A stretch of DNA of 64,000 bases from Nostoc sp. 'Lobaria pulmonaria (5183) cyanobiont' (GTDB taxonomy: Bacteria > Cyanobacteriota > Cyanobacteriia > Cyanobacteriales > Nostocaceae). The DNA lies in NCBI RefSeq assembly GCF_002949795.1, contig NZ_CP026692.1, positions 3,952,545 to 4,016,544 of the forward strand. The letters are read 5' to 3'. This document shows, in pieces, positions 9,043 through 17,651 of this stretch. Made by a program: the position numbers and the translations under genes. The notes under the pieces were generated by a model. That model had not been told where the DNA came from and did no database searches. It saw only the letters and a list, made by a program, of their open reading frames with translations. The first letter of the stretch is position 1. Each line of letters begins with the position of its first letter.

Positions 9043-9165
9043 GCGTTTAATCAATACAATATCTCCAAAATTTCACACCACGACAACCCGTTGACTAATA
9101 CAAATAATATGCTATAATCATCTGCGGTAATTAACGGTTACTATCAATGACCAGGTAAATGGTAC

Positions 9166-9414
9166 TTAGTAGTAATCGGGTTGTGGCTGTGGTTGCGGGA
9201 CTGCAAAGTTCGATCCATCGTACAAGTAGCGGCTGGCTTCCTCTTCTAGGCGATGAATCAGAAAAGGTTCAATGACGTTGCTATGTCGCAGTGCGGCTAG
9301 ATATCCATCCAAATACATCCGCATATCATCCGTGCGATAACCGCGATTCCATAGCTCGACGAAGGCGTCGGTAAGTCTTTGGTAATAGCGGATGGTTTGT
9401 GTGTCTTGGAGCAT
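9166..9414 (-). CDS. DUF6761-like small cyanobacterial protein
   Basis: 82 residues, mostly helical (TIRYYQRLTDAFVELWNRGY, then MRMYLDGYLAALRHSNVIEP, then RLEEEASRYLYD), ending in a Pro-Gln-rich tail that closes with PDYY. It matches my memory of the DUF6761 family confined to cyanobacteria; function unknown. The ORF stands alone on the minus strand, divergent from the response regulator. Confidence 0.75.
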   Translation of the reverse strand: MLQDTQTIRYYQRLTDAFVELWNRGYRTDDMRMYLDGYLAALRHSNVIEPFLIHRLEEEASRYLYDGSNFAVPQPQPQPDYY

Positions 9415-10004
9415 AACTGCTGTATTAATCTCTTTGGAATGAGAATTGTAAATGATTCACGCTCAAAAGTGAAGTGTAATTTCACTTTGGCATCAACTCA
9501 AAGTCAACACATCTACTTTGGGTAGTACCCTCATAGCAGCTACAAGCTTCTTTAATTTTATTCCAGAAAACATCGATTCTAATTAGCTGCTAAGTTATTT
9601 TTTTTTGATTTTCACAATCAACAGCCCAATTGTATTGATGTTATATTCCTGGATGGGAACACTAAATTTTTGCGAAAAAACCCACTTTTACCATCAGCTT
9701 GAATCAGGTTAAAAAGCTGTTGTTGTTAGCTGGTTGGGTTATAGATATTTGCCACATTACACCCATCTAAAAACAAAATGTTAAGTTAAAAGAACTTTTC
9801 ATAAGTCTAACAAAACTTTCGATAAATTTAATAAAAATTTAATAATATTTCTAATTGCCTATTGGCAAGGCATAAATTAAAGATATTGCCACTTATTTTA
9901 TTAGGAAATGTAAAGTTAATCGCAATTGAAGTAACAAAGGCTACAAAACCTTAGAGATGGGCTTGTTACTTTGAAAGTCATCGACGCTAAGGGGTCTTGC
10001 CACC
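9415..10004. other. AT-rich divergent intergenic region, no gene seen
   Basis: 590 bp between DUF6761 (minus) and the response regulator (plus). It is rich in A/T runs around 9780-9870 and must contain both promoters. I found no hairpin or operator that I would defend. Confidence 0.5.
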
Positions 10005-10778
10005 GTGGGTTCGGTTTGTATAGAAATCATTGAGGGGAATCCCCATCTGAGGTCGTTGTTGGGTTGGCACTTGCAACAACTGGAATACCGCGTGCATCAA
10101 GCTGCCAGTATTTATCAAGCAAGGGAAGTATTTTTAAGCCATCAACCAACACTGGTAGTTTTGGATGCAGACCTGCCTGATGGTGATGGCATTGAGTTTT
10201 GTCGTTGGTTGCATCGTCAGCAACAGCCTCTAATCTTAATGCTATCTGCCCGTAATAGTGAAGCTGATATAGTCGCAGGTTTAAAGGCGGGTGCAGATGA
10301 TTACCTGAGCAAACCTTTTGGAATGCAAGAGTTTTTGGCACGGGTAGAGGCACTGATTCGCCGGAAGCGCACACCTACCGCACCAGCTTATTTGGATTAT
10401 GGCACCTTGCAAATCGATTTAGTTCAGCGTCGTGTCCGCTTCCAAGGGGAGTTCATTGACTTAACCCCCCAGGAATTCAGTTTACTGTACGTTTTAGCAC
10501 AAGCTGGGGGAGTACCTCTAAGTAGATCGGAATTGCTGCGTCGTGCTTGGCCTGACGCTATTGATAACCCTCGTACCATTGATACTCACGTTTTATCGCT
10601 GCGAAAAAAGGTTGAACTCGATCCTCGGCAACCCAATTTAATTCAAACTATCCGCAATGTTGGATACCGTTTTAACATGGAAATTTTGAATACCAATATT
10701 TCACAGTCACAGACAACAAAGTTAGCTAGAGAGAGATTTAATAATCAACGTTCAACACTTACTAGTAGTCAAGTTTGA
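10005..10778 (+). CDS. OmpR/PhoB-family response regulator with atypical receiver
   Basis: 257 residues from a GTG start. The N-terminal receiver keeps the phospho-acceptor Asp (VVLDADLPDGDG, about residue 53), the Ser switch (LMLSARN) and the Lys (LSKPF). The usual acidic pair at the end of the first strand is changed: IEIIEGNP has only one acidic residue. The C-terminal winged helix is complete (DLTPQEFSLLYVLAQAGG, SRSELLRRAWPD, RTIDTHVLSLRKKVE, IRNVGYRF). No histidine kinase is adjacent. It is not NblR as I remember that protein, and I leave it unnamed. Confidence 0.88.
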   Translation: MGSVCIEIIEGNPHLRSLLGWHLQQLEYRVHQAASIYQAREVFLSHQPTLVVLDADLPDGDGIEFCRWLHRQQQPLILMLSARNSEADIVAGLKAGADDYLSKPFGMQEFLARVEALIRRKRTPTAPAYLDYGTLQIDLVQRRVRFQGEFIDLTPQEFSLLYVLAQAGGVPLSRSELLRRAWPDAIDNPRTIDTHVLSLRKKVELDPRQPNLIQTIRNVGYRFNMEILNTNISQSQTTKLARERFNNQRSTLTSSQV

Positions 10779-10843
10779 TGGGGTATTGGGCATCGGGGAG
10801 TAAGATAACGACTCCTGACTTCTGTCTCCTCATCAAGCCAAAT

Positions 10844-11668
10844 TTAAAATCCAAAATCATCTTGAGCTTCTGCTTGAATTAAGCTTTTTCGTAATTCAAC
10901 CCAGTTCATCTCTGAGACTTTTTGATTTGCGAATAAACGACCTTGTTGTAGGTGTAATAACCGAGTGCAAAACATCTGGGCTAGTTCCAGTTGGTGATTG
11001 ACCATCAGAATTGTGGTTTGATGAGTTTGACTCAACTGGGTTAAGATTTGTATTAGATGAGAAGCCGTACCAGTATCGAGGGCAGAGGTTGGCTCATCTA
11101 ATAATAATATTTTAGGCTGGATGACTAAGGCACGAGCGATCGCTACTAGTTGTCGTTGTCCTGCTGAAAGTTGCACCTCTGTTCGCTCTAACCATTCATT
11201 GGGAATGTGCAGTTGGTCTGTCCAATGATTGACTCGTTGCTGAATTGTCTGTTTGGGTAAACCACGCAAAAATAAAGGATAAGCCAAGGCTTCCCCAACT
11301 GTCATCCCCAACAGCTTTGACTCTTGCAATACAAGTACAAGCATCTGCCGTAGCTGGATAACGGGAATTTGGCGATATTCTTGATTTTCTAGATAGAGTT
11401 TACCACTCGTGGGTTCAATTAGGCGGTTGATGAGGTGTAATAACGAAGTTTTCCCAGCGCCTACTGGACCTACAATGGCAATGCGTTCGCTCTGGAATAC
11501 CTCTAAGGAAATATCCTGCAATATCGGGTATCCCTGCTGATTGCCGGGAAGTTGGGTTTTCAGCTTTGTAAACAGATTAACTTGCTCTAGCCTGAGTGTG
11601 GCTTTTGCTGTATTCAAGGGGAGTGGGGAGATGGGGACTGGGGAACTTGGGAGAAGATCAATGCCCAT
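10844..11668 (-). CDS. Orphan ABC transporter ATP-binding protein
   Basis: About 274 residues from the ATG at 11668. Walker A (GPVGAGKTSLLHLI), Q-loop (LVLQESKLLG), signature (LSAGQRQLVAIARAL), Walker B (ILLLDEPTSALD) and H-loop His (MVNHQ) are all intact, so it should hydrolyse ATP. No permease is in the neighbourhood; the gene starts 8 bp after the stop of a membrane-protein gene. The first 15 or so residues (DLLPSSPVPISPLPL) are encoded by a GGGGAGTGGGGAGATGGGG-type repeat, so a TTG just after it may be the older start. Substrate unknown. Confidence 0.85.
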   Translation of the reverse strand: MGIDLLPSSPVPISPLPLNTAKATLRLEQVNLFTKLKTQLPGNQQGYPILQDISLEVFQSERIAIVGPVGAGKTSLLHLINRLIEPTSGKLYLENQEYRQIPVIQLRQMLVLVLQESKLLGMTVGEALAYPLFLRGLPKQTIQQRVNHWTDQLHIPNEWLERTEVQLSAGQRQLVAIARALVIQPKILLLDEPTSALDTGTASHLIQILTQLSQTHQTTILMVNHQLELAQMFCTRLLHLQQGRLFANQKVSEMNWVELRKSLIQAEAQDDFGF

Positions 11669-11676
11669 ACCCAATT

Positions 11677-12243
11677 TTAAGTTAATTGTGCAGTGGTTAA
11701 GGCTGTAGCGATCGCCCAGCCATCGACTAATAGTAGCAGCAGAGTAAATCCCAGTAAAATCAGGTACATCCACGGCTGTGCTAAAGGGCGAACATCTGTG
11801 GTATCAATGCCCGTCTTTACTTGGACAATTTGCACGAAACGGGCAAATCCAGCTACACGCATCGGTAGTAAATAAGCTTTCCCATCCTGGCTGAGGAAGT
11901 AATAAACTAGCCCTCCTTGCCCAGTGCTACGGGGTTTTAACTCTTTCACCTCTGACCAAGGTAAAGACCAGCCTTTACGAAAAAAGCGAGGCACCCAGGC
12001 GGGGTAAGTAACCTGAATTCCTTGGTCATCTACCGTTACTTGTTCAGTTAATACCGCGTACAAGGCAACTAAACCGATGCCAATCCCTATCCACAATAAT
12101 TCTGGAGGTACGGGTGCAGCTGTTACCTGCGATAAGAAGGGTAATGGGACTGTGAGTGCTATGTATAGACTCAGCAACGTTATCCGAATCAAAGGAGACA
12201 GACGAAAAACAGAAGCTGAGATATTGGCTGAGTTTGCTGTCAC
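11677..12243 (-). CDS. Membrane protein with a soluble PH-like central domain, function unknown
   Basis: 188 residues. Two N-terminal hydrophobic segments (ITLLSLYIALTVPLPFL and LLWIGIGIGLVALYAVL) precede a soluble part (VTVDDQGIQVTYPAWVPRFF, LPWSEVKELKPRS, GKAYLLPMRVAGFARFV) that looks like the beta-rich bacterial PH-type membrane domain. A C-terminal segment (YLILLGFTLLLLLVDGWAIA) follows. The stop lies 8 bp before the ABC ATPase start, suggesting co-expression. Family assignment is tentative. Confidence 0.7.
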   Translation of the reverse strand: MTANSANISASVFRLSPLIRITLLSLYIALTVPLPFLSQVTAAPVPPELLWIGIGIGLVALYAVLTEQVTVDDQGIQVTYPAWVPRFFRKGWSLPWSEVKELKPRSTGQGGLVYYFLSQDGKAYLLPMRVAGFARFVQIVQVKTGIDTTDVRPLAQPWMYLILLGFTLLLLLVDGWAIATALTTAQLT

Positions 12244-12311
12244 GGCTCAATTACAATGCTTTTCTTCATTGTAGGGTAGGTCTATCTCCCTGGTAGTTGG
12301 CGTGTGGTAGT

Positions 12312-12773
12312 TCACGGTAAATACTTTTGCACTACAATCCAACCAGTAAGGGATACCCAGGCAAATCCTATAAACAAAATAATATTGACACCGATGTGTA
12401 AGGGTCTGGCCCAAGGTCGTCTGGTACTAATTTGGGTCGCACTAAAAGCAGACAGTAGAACTAATGCTACCACTATCAACCCAGCGATTAGGTGTGACGA
12501 GTGACCTAAAGAGCCAAAGTGCCCGAAAGTGCCAACAATGCCGATCGCTAGCAACAGTAGCACTAAACTTACCATGCTGATGCCCATTGTATAATGGAGC
12601 GATCGCACACCTTTATTTCCGCCCATAAATGGGGTAATAAAAGGGAATTGCTGCGAACTTCTCGCCCGAAACATCCAAACGCCAGTAACTGCTAACATCA
12701 GATATGCCAGCAGGGATAATCCCATTGACCAGGCGGCTATTTTCCACAACCAAAGAAATGAAGGCAGATTCAT
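12312..12773 (-). CDS. DUF4079-family membrane protein
   Basis: About 153 residues from the ATG at 12773 (MNLPSFLWLWKIAAW). Four hydrophobic helices are visible. His residues in LHYTMGISM and SSHLIAGLIV resemble the haem-binding pattern of cytochrome b561-like bundles, which DUF4079 resembles; haem binding here is inference only. An upstream in-frame start at 12818 would add 15 residues. It is followed after about 70 bp by the membrane protein/ABC ATPase pair on the same strand. Confidence 0.75.
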   Translation of the reverse strand: MNLPSFLWLWKIAAWSMGLSLLAYLMLAVTGVWMFRARSSQQFPFITPFMGGNKGVRSLHYTMGISMVSLVLLLLAIGIVGTFGHFGSLGHSSHLIAGLIVVALVLLSAFSATQISTRRPWARPLHIGVNIILFIGFAWVSLTGWIVVQKYLP

Positions 12774-12840
12774 AAGATTGATTGTAGATGAGATAAGGGG
12801 GACAAGAAGAATAACCAATAGCCAATGCCCAATAAATAAT

Positions 12841-12872
12841 AAACAAAAAGGGCTGCTGAATTAGCAACCCTT
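12841..12872 (-). terminator. Rho-independent terminator after the DUF1830 gene
   Basis: On the minus strand AAGGGTTGCT pairs with AGCAGCCCTT (one G-U pair) around a 5-nt loop and is followed by TTTGTTT. It sits 24 bp past the stop of the DUF1830 gene and separates it from DUF4079. Confidence 0.8.
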
Positions 12873-12895
12873 AAATTTAGATAAAATTGTTTTTT

Positions 12896-13291
12896 TTAAT
12901 CAACCGAGGCTAAACCAAGGATTTGCAAGGGTTTTGTAGTATCTCCGATTTTTGTATTAATTTGCTGCACCATTAAATTGGTATTAATAGGGTCTTTTCC
13001 ATCTGATGAGTCTGTATCAAACTCATAAGTACTGGGTTCTTCGAGCATCAGGCGATCGCACGGAATCTTATCGGATAAAATTGCACTTGCCATCATCCCT
13101 GTATGAATCTCCACTTGACCTTTTAGCGGAGCTTCAAAAACTAAACGTTGTCCAGGGAAAACAACCCTTTCAAAGTACCAGTTGGGAATATTGGAAATGC
13201 GAGCTACCTGTATTTTGCTCGTGGCATTAATATAGCAGCAGAGAATTTTTCCTGATTGCTCAGGTGGTAGAGGATCTAATATTTGAGCCAT
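12896..13291 (-). CDS. DUF1830-family protein
   Basis: 131 residues. The segment ILCCYINATSKIQVARI, then FERVVFPGQRLVFEA and LEIHTG-like VEIHTGMMASAILSD followed by IPCDRL, matches the small cyanobacterial DUF1830 family. Function unknown; no membrane segment or signal peptide. The C-terminal about 40 residues are polar and less conserved-looking. A terminator follows directly, so it is probably transcribed alone. Confidence 0.8.
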   Translation of the reverse strand: MAQILDPLPPEQSGKILCCYINATSKIQVARISNIPNWYFERVVFPGQRLVFEAPLKGQVEIHTGMMASAILSDKIPCDRLMLEEPSTYEFDTDSSDGKDPINTNLMVQQINTKIGDTTKPLQILGLASVD

Positions 13292-13904
13292 AACTGCTGA
13301 GGAGCTTTACGCCACAATTTTACATTACACTAGCCAAGCCTAGCACTCACCGATCCCCAGTTGCTGTAACTGCGAATACCAACTGAGTTGTTGTGGATTA
13401 TTTCTGTCTAAAGATATATTTTTAGTTAAGAAAATTTTGTTTGTAATTATTCATACGTTTTTCGGAATTATACACTATGAAATGAAAATTTTTGATATTT
13501 TTTCCTGGTAAAAAAGTTTCGATTCTCTAAAAGCAGATTGTTAGGGAATTGACATAACAACGATCCCCTTGCTTTTAGCATAGCGAGAAAGTGAGTTTTG
13601 CTGTTTTTATCTATCCCAGGATTAATCGACAGGGATCATCGCTTAATGAATAAACTCAATGTTATGGTAAAGCTATATGAAAAAATGTCTTCATAAAGCT
13701 CTGTATAGATTCCATGTATGTTTGATGTACAGCAATTTTAGGGTTTTTCGCAGTTGCGAAGAGCCGATTCGTCAATACCAATAATCGGCTGAAATGTCAA
13801 GCACGATTGCGACCGACAAAACCAAATAAAACAAGCACACACTTTAAAACTAGATGTTTCTCTCGCTTTCTCCACAGATTGGCAAGATGGAAGTTAAAAC
13901 ATAG
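13292..13904. other. Long leader region with two small hairpins
   Basis: 613 bp upstream of the radical SAM gene. A 6-bp stem (TTCGCA/TGCGAA) sits at 13747-13760, and an 8-bp stem (AGCCGATT/AATCGGCT) at 13762-13790. Neither is followed by a T-run. I see no coding potential. The hairpins could be leader structures of the downstream gene or remains of a repeat. Confidence 0.5.
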
Positions 13905-15479
13905 ATGATGGAAAATCGAATTCTTTACGTTCGCCTTCCTTGTAACCCCATCTTTCCGATTGGGGTTGTCTACTTAAGCGATCATGTCCACAAGCAATTT
14001 CCTAATATTGAACAGCGCATCTTTGATTTGGGAACAGTGCCACCCTTAGATTACAGTTCTGCTCTGGCTCGCTGTATCGATGAATTTAAACCGACACTAT
14101 TAGTATTTTCTTGGCGGGATATTCAAATTTATGCCCCAGTTGGCGGACGTGGTGGTAATCCACTGCAAAATGCCTTTGAATTTTACTACGCCAAAAATCT
14201 TCTATTGAAACTACGCGGCGGATTGGGCGGTTTGCGAATCTTCATCGCTTACTATGTAGAATTGTGGCAAAACCAGAGCTTAATCAAACGTGGTTTGAAA
14301 CGCGCTCAAAAATATAATTCTGATGCCCGTGTAGTTGTAGGTGGTGGTGCAGTTAGCGTATTTTACGAACAGTTAGGTAAAAGCTTACCCCAAGGGGCAA
14401 TTATTTCTGTAGGTGAAGGCGAAACCCTGCTGGAAAAACTTTTAAGTGGCAGAGATTTCCGAGATGAACGCTGTTACATTGCAGGAGAAATTCAACCACG
14501 GAAACGGCTAATTCACGAACAACCCACCCCAATAGAAAAAACGGCTTGTAATTACGACTATATCGAAAGCATCTGGCCGGAATTTAACTATTACCTGCAA
14601 GAGCAAGACTTTTATATAGGTGTACAAACTAAGCGTGGTTGCCCTCACAACTGTTGTTATTGTGTCTACACTGTTGTCGAAGGCAAACAAGTACGCATTA
14701 ACCCAGCAGATGAAGTAGTTGCGGAGATGCGCCAATTATACGATCGCGGCATTCGCAACTTCTGGTTTACCGATGCCCAATTCATCCCCGCGAAAAAATT
14801 TATCGCCGATGCCATAGAACTCTTGCAAAAAATCGTCGATTCTGGTATGACAGATATCCACTGGGCAGCATATATCAGAGCCGACAATTTGACACCCCAG
14901 TTGTGCGACTTGATGGCGAAAACCGGGATGAACTATTTTGAAATAGGGATTACCAGTGGTTCTCAAGAACTCGTGCGGAAAATGCGGATGGGGTATAACC
15001 TGCGAAACGTCTTGCAAAACTGCCGTGATTTAAAAGCAGCTGGTTTCAACGACTTAGTTTCCGTCAACTACTCCTTTAACGTCATTGATGAACGTCCCGA
15101 AACCATCCGCCAAACCATCGCCTACCACCGGGAACTAGAACGGATTTTTGGTGCTGATAAAGTCGAACCAGCCATCTTCTTTATTGGACTACAACCCCAT
15201 ACCCATTTAGAAGAATATGCTTTCAAAGAGGGCATCCTCAAACCAGGGTATGATCCAATGAGTTTGATGCCGTGGACAGCCAAAAAACTTCTCTGGAATC
15301 CCGAACCCCTTGGTTCATTTTTCGGCGAAGTCTGCTTGCAAGCTTGGCAACAAAACCCCAACGACTTCGGACGCGAAGTTATGAAAATCTTAGAAGAAAA
15401 GCTGGGTTGTGCTGACTTAGAAGCAGCACTGACAGCACCATTAGAAACGAAAGAAAAACAGTTAGCAGGTGTATCCTAG
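13905..15479 (+). CDS. B12-binding-type radical SAM protein (PSII high-light acclimation family)
   Basis: 524 residues. The N-terminal part (LPCNPIFPIGVVYLSDHV, then VVVGGGAVSVFYEQLG and GEGETLLEKLL) is a Rossmann-like cobalamin-binding-type domain. The radical SAM core carries CX3CX2C in RGCPHNCCYC (about residues 245-252), binding a [4Fe-4S] cluster and SAM; FEIGITSGSQELVRKM belongs to the same barrel. The best family match I can recall is the cyanobacterial protein annotated as photosystem II high light acclimation radical SAM protein; the substrate is not known to me. The DICT/HD-GYP gene follows about 135 bp downstream. Confidence 0.85.
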   Translation: MMENRILYVRLPCNPIFPIGVVYLSDHVHKQFPNIEQRIFDLGTVPPLDYSSALARCIDEFKPTLLVFSWRDIQIYAPVGGRGGNPLQNAFEFYYAKNLLLKLRGGLGGLRIFIAYYVELWQNQSLIKRGLKRAQKYNSDARVVVGGGAVSVFYEQLGKSLPQGAIISVGEGETLLEKLLSGRDFRDERCYIAGEIQPRKRLIHEQPTPIEKTACNYDYIESIWPEFNYYLQEQDFYIGVQTKRGCPHNCCYCVYTVVEGKQVRINPADEVVAEMRQLYDRGIRNFWFTDAQFIPAKKFIADAIELLQKIVDSGMTDIHWAAYIRADNLTPQLCDLMAKTGMNYFEIGITSGSQELVRKMRMGYNLRNVLQNCRDLKAAGFNDLVSVNYSFNVIDERPETIRQTIAYHRELERIFGADKVEPAIFFIGLQPHTHLEEYAFKEGILKPGYDPMSLMPWTAKKLLWNPEPLGSFFGEVCLQAWQQNPNDFGREVMKILEEKLGCADLEAALTAPLETKEKQLAGVS

Positions 15480-15489
15480 TAAACACGAA

Positions 15490-15600
15490 TTCTAATTTTC
15501 TTCCTCTGTGTCGCGCCAGTTGCTACCCTTCGGGAACGCTAAAAGCGAACAAGTCGGGAAACCCGCCCAACGCACTGGCTTCTCTGTGCCTCTGCGATTA
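15490..15600. repeat. Nostoc-type dispersed repeat upstream of the DICT gene
   Basis: The tract GCGCCAGTTGCTACCCTTCG ... AAACCCGCCCAACGCACTGG resembles a dispersed cyanobacterial intergenic repeat. It falls in an open stretch that would extend the next ORF by 36 residues, which is why I chose the internal ATG as start. Confidence 0.5.
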
Positions 15601-15615
15601 TTTTTACCAAATCCC

Positions 15616-17013
15616 ATGTTAGAAGGTTCAATCCTACAACAGCTAGAAACAGCCCATCGCCACACCACCAGGCCAATTCGATTCGGTGTTTACTACAAAA
15701 ATACCTTAGTTGCCCTGTGCCACGCTCTCGAAGACCATATCTTAACCGATGACGGTACACCCCTAGTCATCACAGCCTTCCAACAGGGTAAATGGTATCT
15801 ACAAGAAGCTGAACGATATGCAGACATCGCCCAGCGCAGCCGCGAAATTGCCATCATGGCTGCCTCGGAATCCGGCTTTGCTGAACATCCTACCAGCCAG
15901 CTACCCAATGTAGATTTAGTAAGATTAGATCCAAGAGATCCAGTAGCGCAAGAGTGGCATTTAATTATTTTATCGCCAAAATACACAGCAATGGTAATTT
16001 GTCAAGAATTATCAGAGGCTGATTATGGCAGCGCTGGAGTACCGACATCAGACTTAGAGCGCAAATTCTATGGTTTGTGGACATTTGAGCCAGAGTTAGT
16101 GCAAGAGACAGCAGAAATAGCGATCGCTCACATCAAAAAATACAACCTAGAACTGGCGAAAAAACTCACAGCCGATAAAGAACAAATTGTGCCTTCAATG
16201 GACAGATCCCAAAATTTAGGTGCAGTTGTCTCCCGTGTAGTAGATTACCTCCAGACTGGGCAAGAGAATTTATCCATCCCCACAGCGCTTCAGAAACAAA
16301 CGCTAGATCGAAACTTGGTTTCTAACGAAATCCAAGCCTTTTTGCGAATGGCGCAACTGATGGATATGGCAGATGTCAACAATTCAATGGCAGCTGCGGA
16401 AGTAGTAGTACTTGCTGAAGCGATCGCCCAGCTTTTGGATCTTCCTGCATGGCAGATTAAGAGATTGCGGTTAGCGGCTTTGTTGCATCGCATAGATCCA
16501 TTACAAAAAGCAGAAAGCATACTCACTGGTGGTATATCCACACACTACCAAGAAGATGCCCCCAGTTCTCCCTTAACTTGCCCCTTAGTACCAGGGGTGC
16601 AAGTATTGCGAACCATGCCACGACTGCGAGCAGTTGCCCAAATTATCACTCATCAAACCGAGTGGTGGAATGGCACAGGGGAACCAGCAGGTTTAGCTGG
16701 AGATCAAATACCCCTAGAGTCGAGAATTTTGGCATTATTGGCAGACTTTCAGTGGCGACTCAATCAGCAAAAATCGTCAAATCAAAGCCGCGAACAGATA
16801 TTTACTCAAGCTTTAGATGAGTGCAGACAGCAACAATCTACCCGCTTTGACCCTAAACTTGTAGATACCCTAGCTTTATTAGTAATGGGTTTACAACAGG
16901 GACTTGACTTACCCTTGATGACACCCAAATTCAGCGCCGGCATCTGGATACTTGATTCCCAATGGGATAGCCAAAGCAAGATAAGTGAGCAGATTGGTAG
17001 TTACTTTACATGA
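15616..17013 (+). CDS. DICT sensory domain protein with degenerate HD-GYP domain
   Basis: About 465 residues from the ATG at 15616 (MLEGSILQQLETAHRHTTRP). The first half (IRFGVYYKNTLVALCHALED, then IILSPKYTAMVICQELSEAD) fits the DICT domain, which is found next to cyclic-di-GMP signalling modules. The second half has the HD-GYP layout, but key residues are changed: LLHRID replaces the LLHDIG block and NGTGEPAGLAGDQIPLESR replaces the GYP block. Cyclic-di-GMP hydrolysis is therefore doubtful and a binding or regulatory role more likely. Its stop overlaps the pentapeptide gene start by 4 bp (ATGA). Confidence 0.8.
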   Translation: MLEGSILQQLETAHRHTTRPIRFGVYYKNTLVALCHALEDHILTDDGTPLVITAFQQGKWYLQEAERYADIAQRSREIAIMAASESGFAEHPTSQLPNVDLVRLDPRDPVAQEWHLIILSPKYTAMVICQELSEADYGSAGVPTSDLERKFYGLWTFEPELVQETAEIAIAHIKKYNLELAKKLTADKEQIVPSMDRSQNLGAVVSRVVDYLQTGQENLSIPTALQKQTLDRNLVSNEIQAFLRMAQLMDMADVNNSMAAAEVVVLAEAIAQLLDLPAWQIKRLRLAALLHRIDPLQKAESILTGGISTHYQEDAPSSPLTCPLVPGVQVLRTMPRLRAVAQIITHQTEWWNGTGEPAGLAGDQIPLESRILALLADFQWRLNQQKSSNQSREQIFTQALDECRQQQSTRFDPKLVDTLALLVMGLQQGLDLPLMTPKFSAGIWILDSQWDSQSKISEQIGSYFT

Positions 17014-17648
17014 ATATTGAAGCCATTAAATTAGGAAAACTCAAACAACTTCCAGGGGCAAATTTAGAAGACGAGGAACTCTCCCGACTGGATTTAAACC
17101 GGATTAATCTTGCTGGTGCTACCCTTGTCGGCACTAATTTTGCTGGTTCTAAACTCGAAGGTGGGCATTTGGAGGGAGCAAATTTGATGGGAGCCAACCT
17201 CCAGCAAACTGACTTGCGGGCGAACCTCATGGGAGCAAACCTGATGCAAGCAGATTTAACAGGTGCTGACTTGCGGGGTAGCAACTTGCGCGGCGCTAAC
17301 TTGATGGGAGCAAGACTCAGTGATGTGTCATTGGCGGGTGCTTTCTTGAGTGGTGCCAATTTGATGAATGTGAACTTGCAAGGCGTTGATTTGCGCGGTG
17401 CTGACTTGCGCGGTGCAAACCTGACTGGGGCAAATCTCAAAGGTGCAGACTTGAGTCGTACTGATTTACAAGGGGCTTTGTTGAGTGAAGCAAACCTGGA
17501 AGAAGCCGACTTGCGGGGGGCGAATTTAGCTGGGGCGAATTTTTCCGGGGCGAATTTGCTTTGTGCAGAGTTAGAAGGTGTAAATTTGAGCGGCGTTAAT
17601 TTGAATAAAGCGTGTTTGGTGGGAACAGTTGTGGAGGCGCTTACGTAA
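17010..17648 (+). CDS. Pentapeptide-repeat protein
   Basis: 212 residues. After an N-terminal IKLGKLKQLPGANLEDEELS, nearly all of the sequence is A(D/N)LXX repeats (about 35 units, such as GANLMGANLQQTDL and GADLRGADLRGANL), which fold into a right-handed four-sided beta-helix. There is no signal peptide or membrane helix, so a cytoplasmic location is likely. The 4-bp ATGA overlap with the DICT/HD-GYP gene implies translational coupling. One repeat is shortened at LRANLMGANL (about residue 70). Function cannot be read from the repeats. Confidence 0.9.
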   Translation: MNIEAIKLGKLKQLPGANLEDEELSRLDLNRINLAGATLVGTNFAGSKLEGGHLEGANLMGANLQQTDLRANLMGANLMQADLTGADLRGSNLRGANLMGARLSDVSLAGAFLSGANLMNVNLQGVDLRGADLRGANLTGANLKGADLSRTDLQGALLSEANLEEADLRGANLAGANFSGANLLCAELEGVNLSGVNLNKACLVGTVVEALT

Positions 17649-17651
17649 AGA

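Noticed and set aside
10005-10778. Naming the response regulator NblR or NrrA
   Set aside because: The receiver start and the full winged helix do not match those proteins as I remember them; no gene symbol given.
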